Shown here in pieces: positions 27,244 through 36,300 of a stretch of DNA of 64,000 nucleotides. The stretch is from positions 868,001-932,000 of the forward strand of contig NZ_VUOE01000001.1 of assembly GCF_008386635.1 (NCBI RefSeq), given 5' to 3'. The notes beneath the pieces are model-generated. The model ran no database searches. It saw only the letters and a list, made by a program, of their open reading frames with translations, and was not told the DNA's origin. Source of the DNA: Maribacter flavus. GTDB taxonomy: Bacteria; Bacteroidota; Bacteroidia; Flavobacteriales; Flavobacteriaceae. The position numbers and the translations under genes are program-made. The number at the start of each line of letters is the position of its first letter. Within the stretch, counting starts at the first letter, position 1.

Positions 27244-27416
27244 GTGTTTTTTATTGTTGTTTTTGATAAGTCACATGTAACCATTAACGATTACACTATT
27301 TTTTTTTAAGGATTATTCTAAATCATGTCGGTTTCATTGACACTATTTCAAAAATACCCAGTTAAATTACTTGTAAGATGCCATGAATATAATTAATTTC
27401 CGAACGTATATTTTGA

Positions 27417-30242
27417 ATGACCTTGACCAAAATGAATTTAAATAAGATCTTTAAGAAGAACCGCTCATTTTCATTTCTTTTAGTTTACGGCTTTTTGATT
27501 GTAGGATTACTTAGCTGCTCAAACCAAGAAAAAAAGGAAGTAGATAAAGATAGTGTGGCAGATGTGATCGCCTCGATGTCAGATACCCTTCCTATTGTTT
27601 CCTTACCTCCGGATGTGGATCCAGAGCATGAAGATTGGAAAGGCGCGGATCTAGATCCAAAATCCCCCGTACTTCCCTTATATCCAGAAGAAGAGGCCAA
27701 AAAATTTCTATTGCCCGAAGGCTACCATATTGAACCGATACTTACCGAACCCCAAATTGAACAGCCCGGTGCCATCGCTTTCGACGGTAATGGGAGAATG
27801 TTCGTTCTAGAATTGCGTACTTATATGCTTACGGCCGATTCTGACGGCACCTTGGAACCTACAAGTAGAATCTCCAGATGGGAGGATACCGATAATGACG
27901 GAATCTATGAAACGGGAACTGTCTTCGTGGACAGTCTTATTTTTCCCCGATTTGTACTGCCCTACGGAAAGGATGCCGTACTGACCATGAATTCAGATGA
28001 GGATAATGTATATAAATTTTCCGACACCAATGGTGACGGCAAGGCCGATAAAAAAGAACTCTTCACCACAAATTACGGTAGATCAGGGAACGTAGAGCAC
28101 CAACAGGCCTTTATGTATTACAACATGGACAACTGGATGTACAGCACCTATAACGCCTTCCGGGTCAGGGAAACGCCTACTGGAGTCATCCGTGAAAATA
28201 CGGGATATAACCGGGCACAATGGGGCGTAACACACGATGATGATGGAAAGGTTTGGTTTTTGGGAGGTGCAAGCGGCCTACCATCCCAATTTCAACAACC
28301 CGTACATTATGGTAATTTCGATTATGAGGATACCGACAATTATGCCGAAGGTTTTGAGGAACCGTGGGGCGCACCTGTATTGATCGGCGATCTTCAGGAA
28401 GGAATGGATCGAGTTCGTGAAAACAATGGTGGTCCAAAGAGGGTAACCGGTGCGGCCGGAAACGATATCTACCGTGGCGACCGATTACCCAAAGAATTAT
28501 ACGGACAATTGTTCTATGGAGAACCAGTAGCTCGGATTGTTCGCCAGGTTGATCCGGTGGTCAACGAAGGAATCACCACCTTGCACAACGCATTCCAGGA
28601 CCAAAAATCCGAGTTCCTTCGATCCACAGACCCTTTGTTCAGACCGGTAGATATGACCACCGCACCAGACGGAACCATGTATATTACGGATATGTACCAT
28701 GGAATTATACAGGAAGGGCAATGGGCGCAAAAGGGTACCTACCTTCGCGCAAAAATTGAGCAGTACCAGCTGGATAAGGTCATTGGATTAGGGCGTATTT
28801 GGCGTATTACCCATGACAGCAAGGAGCGGGACAAGACCAAGCCGAATATGCTGAATGAAACACCGGCCCAACTTGTAAAACATTTGGAGCATCCCAATGG
28901 TTGGTGGCGGGACAAGGCACAACAGTTGATCGTGTTGTCACAGGATAGAAGTATCGTTCCAGAACTTGAAGCCATGGTTAATAATAGCGATAATACATTG
29001 GCTCGTTTCCATGCCTTGTGGTGCTTGGAGGGCCTGGGTTCGTTGAAAGAGAAAATGGTTGAAAAATTAATGGAAGACCCCAATCCCAGAATGCGTATTC
29101 AAGCCATGCGTGCGGGGGAAACACTTTATAAGTCGGGTAAAAAATCGCTTGGAAAGGATTATTTAAAATTATTTGAGGAAAAAAATGTAGATGTAGTATT
29201 ACAGGCAGTTTTGTCGGCACACATTCTTGAAGTCCCATCCTTCGACATTGCCCTTAAAAAATTACTCAAGTCCAATTCGGCCAAAGGAATACAGACCATT
29301 GGCAAACAGATTTTAGAACCAAAAGAAGTCAAAAATTGGTGGGAAGTTGGCAATAATCAGCTTACCGAAGCCCAAAAGAACAGCTTGGAAAAAGGAAAGG
29401 TCATCTTCAACGAACTCTGTGTACAATGTCATGGAAACGATGGCACAGGAACACCCGTTGGAGATGGTTTGGTCATGGCACCGGCCTTAAGCGGTTCCAC
29501 CCGAGTACAATCGCACCCGGAATATGTTATTAAAACGGTGATGCACGGATTGGAAGGCCCATTGGATGGAAAAACCTATCCAGCAGGTATTATGGTAGGT
29601 AACAAAGAACAATCCGATGAATGGATTGCGTCGATTGTATCCTATATTCGAACCAACTTATCCAATGAAGCAACTTTAGTATCCGCTGAGGATGTACATA
29701 ACGTTAGGACCAAATCGGAGGAGCGCAACGCGCCTTATGTATATGATGAGTTAATGACATCGGTTCCGCAACTCCTTGTGCCAAGCGAAGATTGGAATAT
29801 TACGGCAAGCCATTCCGTACCCACAAGAATTGGTGGCCGGGCCTCCCCTACCAGTGCGTTTAATTTTGAGGGATGGAGTTCTGGAGGTAATCAGGAAGAG
29901 GGCATGTGGTTTCAAGTAGAGTTCCCGGAACCTATGAGCGTCTCTGAAGTTCACTATAACGCGACCCCAATTTCTAGAGGTTGGCGTCCCGGATCGCCAC
30001 CGCCACTTCACACCTATCCGCGTGGCTATAGATTAGAAACCTCCATGGATGGAATTTCATGGAAAGAAATTGAAAAAGGCGAAGGAGAACAGGCAGATGT
30101 TTCCCTGATTTTCGACCCTGTTGAGGCCAAGTTTATTCGTATAAGCTTAACGAAAAACTTTGGCCCACAAGAGGACCGTGAAATACCATGGTCCATGAGA
30201 CAAATGAAGATTTATGGAGCATCAAAAAAACCTGTATTATGA
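27417..30242 (+). CDS. PVC-type haem-binding dehydrogenase-like lipoprotein
   Basis: 941 residues. Lipobox Cys C34 (an inner ATG at 27432 is also possible). Then a membrane-bound-dehydrogenase beta-propeller-like domain (about 90-430, PGAIAFDGNGRMFVLE), a HEAT-like helical part (about 470-640), a cytochrome c domain with C668-x2-C671-H672 and a C-terminal discoidin-like galactose-binding domain (about 790-935). This architecture is typical of the PVC-type haem-binding CxxCH proteins found in Planctomycetes and Bacteroidota. It probably oxidises sugars at the cell envelope and passes electrons to cytochromes. Its stop overlaps the next start by ATGA. Confidence 0.88.
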   Translation: MTLTKMNLNKIFKKNRSFSFLLVYGFLIVGLLSCSNQEKKEVDKDSVADVIASMSDTLPIVSLPPDVDPEHEDWKGADLDPKSPVLPLYPEEEAKKFLLPEGYHIEPILTEPQIEQPGAIAFDGNGRMFVLELRTYMLTADSDGTLEPTSRISRWEDTDNDGIYETGTVFVDSLIFPRFVLPYGKDAVLTMNSDEDNVYKFSDTNGDGKADKKELFTTNYGRSGNVEHQQAFMYYNMDNWMYSTYNAFRVRETPTGVIRENTGYNRAQWGVTHDDDGKVWFLGGASGLPSQFQQPVHYGNFDYEDTDNYAEGFEEPWGAPVLIGDLQEGMDRVRENNGGPKRVTGAAGNDIYRGDRLPKELYGQLFYGEPVARIVRQVDPVVNEGITTLHNAFQDQKSEFLRSTDPLFRPVDMTTAPDGTMYITDMYHGIIQEGQWAQKGTYLRAKIEQYQLDKVIGLGRIWRITHDSKERDKTKPNMLNETPAQLVKHLEHPNGWWRDKAQQLIVLSQDRSIVPELEAMVNNSDNTLARFHALWCLEGLGSLKEKMVEKLMEDPNPRMRIQAMRAGETLYKSGKKSLGKDYLKLFEEKNVDVVLQAVLSAHILEVPSFDIALKKLLKSNSAKGIQTIGKQILEPKEVKNWWEVGNNQLTEAQKNSLEKGKVIFNELCVQCHGNDGTGTPVGDGLVMAPALSGSTRVQSHPEYVIKTVMHGLEGPLDGKTYPAGIMVGNKEQSDEWIASIVSYIRTNLSNEATLVSAEDVHNVRTKSEERNAPYVYDELMTSVPQLLVPSEDWNITASHSVPTRIGGRASPTSAFNFEGWSSGGNQEEGMWFQVEFPEPMSVSEVHYNATPISRGWRPGSPPPLHTYPRGYRLETSMDGISWKEIEKGEGEQADVSLIFDPVEAKFIRISLTKNFGPQEDREIPWSMRQMKIYGASKKPVL

Positions 30243-31282
30243 ATAACAAAAAAAACACAGTTTCAAGAAGAAACTTCGTAGCGAATTCAGCCGCTTTGGC
30301 CATTGGGACAACACTGATTGGTCCAAATATTTTTGGAAAAAATAGGTTGCTGAATTCAGCTGTCCCAAGCTCTAAAATAAATGGGGTGCAAATCGGGGTA
30401 ATTACGTATTCCTTTAGAAGTATGCCTGACCAAAGTGCAGAAGCTACGCTACAATATGTGTTGGATTCGGGCATTAACGCCATTGAATTAATGGGAGATC
30501 CGGCTGAATCCTTTGCTGGGAAACCCGAAAGTTCTTTGGACAGACGAACGCTTTGGGGATTAATGCGCTCCAAAAGGGAAGGAACCATAACAGCAGCGGA
30601 TGAAAAAAAATTGACGGAAATGCAAAAGGCCATGGACGTCTATAATGCAGAAGTGGCTAAATGGAGGGCTCAAGTTTCTATGGACAAGTTCAAGGAACTT
30701 AAGAAAATGTATAATGATGCCGGGGTAACCATTTACGCATTTAAGCCCAATGCATTTGGCAAGGACAATACCGATGAAGAAATAAACTATGGGTTCAAGG
30801 CCGCAAAGGCCCTAGGGGCATCCCATGTGACCCTTGAACACCCAAGTGATGACGAGCACACGAAAAAATTAGGGGAAATGGCCGCGAAACATGGGATTTA
30901 TGTTGCCTATCACGGACACACCCAACAAACGCCAACTTTTTGGGATACAGCCCTGAAGCAATCCAAATACAACGCGCTCAACTTGGATTTAGGTCATTTT
31001 GTAGCAGCAGGTAATGAAGCTCCGCTTGAAATTATGAAGGAAAAACATGATCATATCAAGAGTATGCATGTAAAGGATAGGCAAACACCGGAACATGGCC
31101 AAGGCAATGTCGTATGGGGCGAGGGAGATACTCCTCTGGCAGAAGCACTTCAATTGATGCGCGATAATGGATATTCCTTTCCGGCCACAATAGAATTGGA
31201 ATACGATATTCCTGAAGGTTCCGATGCCATTGCGGAAGTAAAGAAATGCTTGGAATTTGCCAAAGAAGCATTGGAAGGTTAA
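30239..31282 (+). CDS. Tat-exported sugar phosphate isomerase/epimerase-like protein
   Basis: 347 residues from the ATG at 30239, which overlaps the previous stop in ATGA; the longer frame overlaps that gene by 55 bases and has no signal features. A twin-arginine signal (SRRNFVANS) precedes an AP-endonuclease-2-type TIM barrel with GVQIGVITYSFR, YVAYHGHTQQ, LDLGHFVAAG and SMHVKDR, which carry the usual metal-binding His, Glu and Asp residues. Coupling to the dehydrogenase-like lipoprotein suggests extracytoplasmic sugar conversion. It converges on rimM with a four-base overlap. Confidence 0.88.
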   Translation: MNNKKNTVSRRNFVANSAALAIGTTLIGPNIFGKNRLLNSAVPSSKINGVQIGVITYSFRSMPDQSAEATLQYVLDSGINAIELMGDPAESFAGKPESSLDRRTLWGLMRSKREGTITAADEKKLTEMQKAMDVYNAEVAKWRAQVSMDKFKELKKMYNDAGVTIYAFKPNAFGKDNTDEEINYGFKAAKALGASHVTLEHPSDDEHTKKLGEMAAKHGIYVAYHGHTQQTPTFWDTALKQSKYNALNLDLGHFVAAGNEAPLEIMKEKHDHIKSMHVKDRQTPEHGQGNVVWGEGDTPLAEALQLMRDNGYSFPATIELEYDIPEGSDAIAEVKKCLEFAKEALEG

Positions 31283-31806
31283 GAAAGGTAAAGGTCTACC
31301 AAGCCTTCTGGAGTAGTCACGGAAATAGTTTTGCCTTGCCGGTCTACTTTTTTGATAATTTCATCATTGATGGGGATTAACAATTGTTTGTCCCCATTTT
31401 TAATTTCAAAGAGCGCTTGGGAAGTAGTGTCGTTAACACCTTCGATTACCCCGATATCTCCATGAACATCATCCAAAACGGAGAAACCAATGACCTCATG
31501 GTAATAGAATTTGTTGCCGGTAAGTTTAGGCAGCATGGTCAAGGGCAGATAAAGATCGCATCTCATGATTCGATCCGCATCAGATTCGTCCTTTACTTCC
31601 TCAAAATCTATTCGTAGCAAATTGGATTTATGGAGCCTACAGCGTTGAATAAAAAATGGAACCAGATTGTTTCCCAATGAAACAAATACTGATTCCATAT
31701 TTTCGTATATCTCCGGGTCATCGGTATCCAGCTTTACAAGTACCTCCCCTTTAAAACTATATTTTGAAACGATTTTGCCTAGGTAGAAACAATCTTCCTT
31801 TCGCAT
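31279..31806 (-). CDS. rimM: ribosome maturation factor RimM
   Basis: 175 residues, usual length. N-terminal RimM domain (YLGKIVSKYSFKGEVLVK) and C-terminal PRC-barrel domain with the FYYHEVIGF start and the LLIPINDEIIKKVD end are clear. It helps 16S rRNA processing and the late assembly of the 30S head, binding S19. It lies 11 bases after rpsP, a conserved pairing. Confidence 0.95.
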   Translation of the reverse strand: MRKEDCFYLGKIVSKYSFKGEVLVKLDTDDPEIYENMESVFVSLGNNLVPFFIQRCRLHKSNLLRIDFEEVKDESDADRIMRCDLYLPLTMLPKLTGNKFYYHEVIGFSVLDDVHGDIGVIEGVNDTTSQALFEIKNGDKQLLIPINDEIIKKVDRQGKTISVTTPEGLVDLYLS

Positions 31807-31817
31807 CGTTACAAATA

Positions 31818-32402
31818 CTATTCTCCTTCTTTAGGAGCTTCCTCCTCTTTCATTTCAGGAGCGGCAGGAGCCTCTTCTGGAACCTCGGGAGCTTCCTCAA
31901 CAGCCTCTACCTCTTCCTCTGCACTTTCACCTTCAGGAGTTTCAGGAAGTTCTGCAGCCGCAGCTTCAGCAGCTCTCTTTTCGTTTATTTCCTTTTCGGC
32001 AGCCAATGCTTTTGCCTTGGCTTCTTCTTTTGCTTTATCCAATCCACCTTTTTTGGCATCAATTGCAGCTTCCTTTTCAGCTACCCATGCGTTGAATTTT
32101 TCTTCTACCTGCTCCTCGGTCAAGGCTCCCTTGGCAACACCTCCCAACAAATGTCTCTTCAAAAGAACTCCTTTATAAGAAAGAATCGCTTTTGCAGTAT
32201 CTGTTGGCTGTGCACCGTTCTGTAACCATTTAACGGAACTATCAACATCCAATTCTATAGTAGCTGGGTTCGTATTAGGATTGTAGATTCCTAATTTTTC
32301 CAAGAATTTACCATCACGTTTGGCTCTTGAATCGGCGGCAACCACCCAATAAAATGGTTTACCTTTTTTACCGTGTCTCTGTAATCTAATCTTAACTGGC
32401 AT
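31818..32402 (-). CDS. rpsP: 30S ribosomal protein S16 with long acidic tail
   Basis: 194 residues. The conserved S16 domain occupies about residues 1-85 (MPVKIRLQRHGKKGKPFYWV, LGIYNP). The remaining ~105 residues are rich in Glu, Ala and Pro, which is far beyond the 80-90 residues of E. coli S16 but common in Bacteroidota. The tail is probably disordered and its role is not known. It is co-transcribed with rimM, and a good Bacteroidota promoter lies at 32469-32499. Confidence 0.95.
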   Translation of the reverse strand: MPVKIRLQRHGKKGKPFYWVVAADSRAKRDGKFLEKLGIYNPNTNPATIELDVDSSVKWLQNGAQPTDTAKAILSYKGVLLKRHLLGGVAKGALTEEQVEEKFNAWVAEKEAAIDAKKGGLDKAKEEAKAKALAAEKEINEKRAAEAAAAELPETPEGESAEEEVEAVEEAPEVPEEAPAAPEMKEEEAPKEGE

Positions 32403-32417
32403 ATCACATTAATTTGT

Positions 32418-32432
32418 AGGGTGCCCGACCCT
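32418..32432 (-). promoter_or_regulatory. small hairpin in the rpsP leader
   Basis: Arms AGGGT (32418-32422) and ACCCT (32428-32432), 16 bases before the rpsP start on the transcript. It could be a leader structure affecting translation of S16, but the short stem may be chance. Confidence 0.3.
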
Positions 32433-32468
32433 TGGTTATTAATTCTATTTATCCTTGAAAAAGGGCTG

Positions 32469-32499
32469 CAAATGTAATTTAATTAGTTTGATTTGGCAA
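32469..32499 (-). promoter_or_regulatory. Bacteroidota-type promoter of rpsP-rimM
   Basis: On the minus strand a full -7 match TACATTTG (32476-32469) lies 20 bases downstream of a TTG (-33 element, 32499-32497). This is the standard TTTG/TAnnTTTG layout with normal spacing, and no activator site is seen. Confidence 0.6.
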
Positions 32500-32630
32500 T
32501 GATTAAAACTAAAAAATAAACCCTAGGATGTTAAATGCATTTAAGATACCCTCATAAATAACGTTAAACCTATGCTAAACCCCCGTAAATACTTGGGTTT
32601 CCGAGATTTTCCTGTACCTTATATAGTGTA

Positions 32631-32649
32631 GTTATTGAAAGACAATAAC
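32631..32649 (+). promoter_or_regulatory. inverted repeat upstream of PA2169-family gene
   Basis: Perfect seven-base arms GTTATTG (32631-32637) and CAATAAC (32643-32649) separated by five bases, 29 bases before the start codon. A weak promoter (TTG at 32593, TACCTTAT at 32615-32622, spacing 19) places it just past the transcription start, suitable for an operator or a 5' mRNA hairpin. Confidence 0.4.
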
Positions 32650-32678
32650 CGTTATAAATTTAAATGATAAGATAGATT

Positions 32679-33134
32679 ATGAAGTATTCAGAAAAAATTT
32701 CTAACAGGTTAAATGATTTGTTGACCAAAACGTACGACGCAGAAAAGGTATATAAGCTGGCACAGGATAAAGTAGATAATCCAACCGTAAAAAAATTTCT
32801 TGCGGATAAGGTTCTACAGCGCTATAATTTTGGCCATGAACTTAAGAGAGAAATTCAAACTTACGGAGAACTGCCGGATAAAGGTGGAAGCACCAAAGGC
32901 GACTTGCACAGAACATGGATGAATTTAAGTGCAAGCCTCAGTTCGAATAGTACTGAACGCATCCTGGAAGAAGTAGAGCGCGGTGAAAAGGCCAGTCTGG
33001 AAGAATACAACGAAATTCTAAAGGACGATAATATGGAACTCGCACCAACTACCCAAGAAATCCTGATCAAGCATAGAAACCAGATTGAGAGCGCTTTAAA
33101 CAATGCCAGGATTTATGAGAAAGCGATTTCCTAA
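32679..33134 (+). CDS. PA2169-family four-helix-bundle protein
   Basis: 151 residues, nearly all helical and charged, with the ferritin-like YDAEKVYKLAQDKVDNPTVK start and a C-terminal HRNQIESALNNARIYEKA helix. This matches the PA2169/DUF2383 family of small cytoplasmic four-helix bundles, often stress-linked and without known activity. It stands alone with its own terminator and a possible operator. Confidence 0.82.
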   Translation: MKYSEKISNRLNDLLTKTYDAEKVYKLAQDKVDNPTVKKFLADKVLQRYNFGHELKREIQTYGELPDKGGSTKGDLHRTWMNLSASLSSNSTERILEEVERGEKASLEEYNEILKDDNMELAPTTQEILIKHRNQIESALNNARIYEKAIS

Positions 33135-33161
33135 AAAATATCTAACCATAAATATGAATGT

Positions 33162-33191
33162 AAAGCGGACGCTAAAACGTCCGCTTTTTTT
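33162..33191 (+). terminator. intrinsic terminator after PA2169-family gene
   Basis: Arms AAAGCGGACG (33162-33171) and CGTCCGCTTT (33178-33187), six-base loop, followed by a T-run. Confidence 0.88.
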
Positions 33192-33377
33192 GGTTGATAA
33201 CTCCTAGCAACTACACTTTTTCCAAACGTCACTTTTGAGTATTTTTATAAATCCATTTCTTTTGAATCCCAAACATCAGTTTTCGCAAAATTTTTATTGA
33301 ATTTGGGCTTCGACTTTTTGGAATTGAACACAAGATTCGTCAATATGTTCCGATTCCCTCGGAATTAAAAAAAATAT

Positions 33378-36300
33378 ATGTACCTAATTTTCGACACCGA
33401 AACCACTGGACTGCCAAAACGCTGGGACGCCCCCATAACCGACACGGATAACTGGCCCCGATGTATCCAAATCGCATGGCAATTGCACGATGCCATGGGC
33501 AACCTTTTGGACCAGCAGGATTATCTGGTAAAACCTGAAGGTTTCAACATTCCTTATGATGCCGAGAAAATCCATGGTATCTCCACTGCCTTGGCGGAAC
33601 AAGAGGGAGTCCCTTTGGCCGAGGTATTGGAAAAGTTCAATGATGCCATGTCCAAGACCAAGTTCATCGTAGGACAGAACGTTGGGTTCGATATCAAAAT
33701 CATGGGAGCGGAATTCCACCGGATGGGCGTTGAAAACCCCTTGCAGGAACTTCCGGTCTTGGATACCTGTACGGAACATACGGCCGAACTTTGCCAAATC
33801 CCGGGTGGGCGCGGAGGTAAGTTCAAGCTTCCCACGCTAACCGAATTGCACGAATATCTTTTTAAGGAACCCTTTGCGGAAGCCCATAACGCCACCGCGG
33901 ACGTGGAGGCCACTACCCGCTGCTTTTTGGAGTTGGTCCGGCTCAGACAGTATACGGCCGAGCAATTGGATGTACAGCCCGATTATTTCAGGAATTTCTC
34001 CGAAGCCAATCCGCAGGAGATTCAGCTTATCGGCCTAAAGCATATCAACCTAAAAAAAGCATCCAAAAAAATTGCCGATGCCCTCTGGGAAAAGGATACA
34101 GGCGGTATCACCAAGGAAGAAATAAAGGAAAACTTGGCCACCTTGGAGACGGCCGCTTTTGCCCATCTCCACAATCATACCCAGTTTTCCATATTGCAAT
34201 CCACCATCAGCGTACCTGACCTCATCGCGGCGACGGCCAAGGCAAAAATGCCTGCGGTTTCCATAACGGACCATGCCAACATGATGGGTGCCTTTCACTT
34301 TGTGAACGGTATCATCAACCATAATAACGGGGTTGCGGCCAGGAACGAAGAAAACAGAAAGCGTTACGAGGCTACCAAAAACGGCACCTTGGAAGAAGGT
34401 CAGGAACCCCTGGAAACATTACCGGAACCGGAGCGGGAAATTACGCCCATTGTGGGTTGTGAGTTCCAGGTGTGCGAGGACCATACCAATAAGACCCTAA
34501 AGGACAATGGGTACCAAATCGTGATGCTGGCGAAAAACAAGAACGGCTATCTCAATTTGGCCAAAATGTCCTCCATTGCTTTCGTGGACGGTAAATATTA
34601 TGTTCCCAGAATCGATAAAAAAATCATTGAACAATACAAGGATGACATCATTGTCCTAACGGGAAACCTGTATGGCGAGGTACCGAGCAAAGTTTTAAAT
34701 GTAGGTGAAAACCAAGCCGAGGAAGCTCTGATATGGTGGAAGGAAACCTTTGGCGACGACCTGTATATTGAAATCATGCGCCACGGGCAGGAAGACGAGG
34801 ACCGTGTCAACCAGGTTTTGATCCAGTTTGCACAAAAGCACCAAATTAAGTTGGTGGCCACCAACAACACCTATTACGAAAAAAAGGAAAATGCACATGC
34901 CCATGATATTTTGCTTTGTGTAAAGGACGGCGAAAAACAATCCACGCCCATTGGTAGGGGCCGTGGCTATCGTTATGGGTTGCCCAATCAGGAGTACTAT
35001 TTCAAGTCCTCGGATGAAATGAAGGAGCTTTTCAAGGACATCCCAGAGGCCATCATCAACATTCAGGAAATCGTTGACAAAGTAGAGACCTTTACCTTGG
35101 CAAGGGATGTCTTGTTACCCGCTTTTAATATTCCCGAAGAATTCCAATTTGAAGAGGATAAACTTGATGGGGGCAAACGCGGTGAAAATAAGTACCTACG
35201 TCACATCACCTATGAAGGTGCCAAAAAACGTTACGGGGAAATTACCCCTGAAATTGACGAGCGCCTTGATTTCGAGTTGAAAGTCATTGAAAAAACGGGG
35301 TATCCGGGATACTTTTTGATCGTGGAGGATTTCATAAGGGCGGCCCGTGATATGGGGGTTTCGGTAGGACCTGGCCGGGGATCTGCCGCAGGTTCTGCGG
35401 TGGCCTATTGCCTTTGGATAACCAATCTCGACCCTATCGAATACGACTTGCTATTTGAGCGTTTCCTCAATCCGGACCGTATCTCCATGCCCGATATCGA
35501 TATCGACTTTGATGATGAAGGCCGTAGCAGAGTTATGGACTACGTGATCGACAAATACGGATCAAACCAGGTGGCGCAAATTATTACCTATGGTACGATG
35601 GCCGCCAAATCTTCCATCCGTGATACGGCACGAGCCTTGGACCTTCCCCTTGGCGATGCCGACCGAATGGCGAAACTGATTCCCAACATGTCCAAGTTGA
35701 AAAAAATTATGGGGGTCGATGAGAAAATCCTCAGAAGCAAGTTCAACAGTGACGACATGGTCAAAATCAACGAACTGTTGGCCATTTCAGAAGGGGACGG
35801 ATTGGAATCCGAAACCTTGAACCAAGCCTATGTTTTGGAGGGTTCCGTACGAAATACAGGAATCCATGCCTGTGGGGTCATCATTACACCTGACGATATC
35901 ACCAAATTCGTACCAGTGGCCTTGGCGAAGGATTCCGACATGTACTGTACCCAGTTCGACAACTCCGTTGTGGAGAGTGCCGGACTCCTCAAAATGGACT
36001 TTTTGGGTCTAAAAACCTTGACCCTTATCAAGGACACCGTTAAGATTGTCAAGGCCAAACATGGCATTGAACTAGATCCTGAGAATTTTCCGTTGGACGA
36101 TGAAAAAACCTACCAGCTTTTTCAACGTGGGGAAACGATTGGGGTGTTCCAGTACGAATCGCCCGGGATGCAAAAACACATGAGGGCGTTAAAACCTACC
36201 GTGTTCGCCGATCTTATTGCCATGAATGCCTTGTATCGACCTGGACCCATGGAATATATTCCCAGCTTTATCGCCAGAAAGCACGGTACGGAGGAAATCG

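Noticed and set aside
30188-30238. Upstream start for the Tat isomerase
   Set aside because: It would overlap the haem dehydrogenase-like gene by 55 bases and bury the twin-arginine signal away from the N-terminus.
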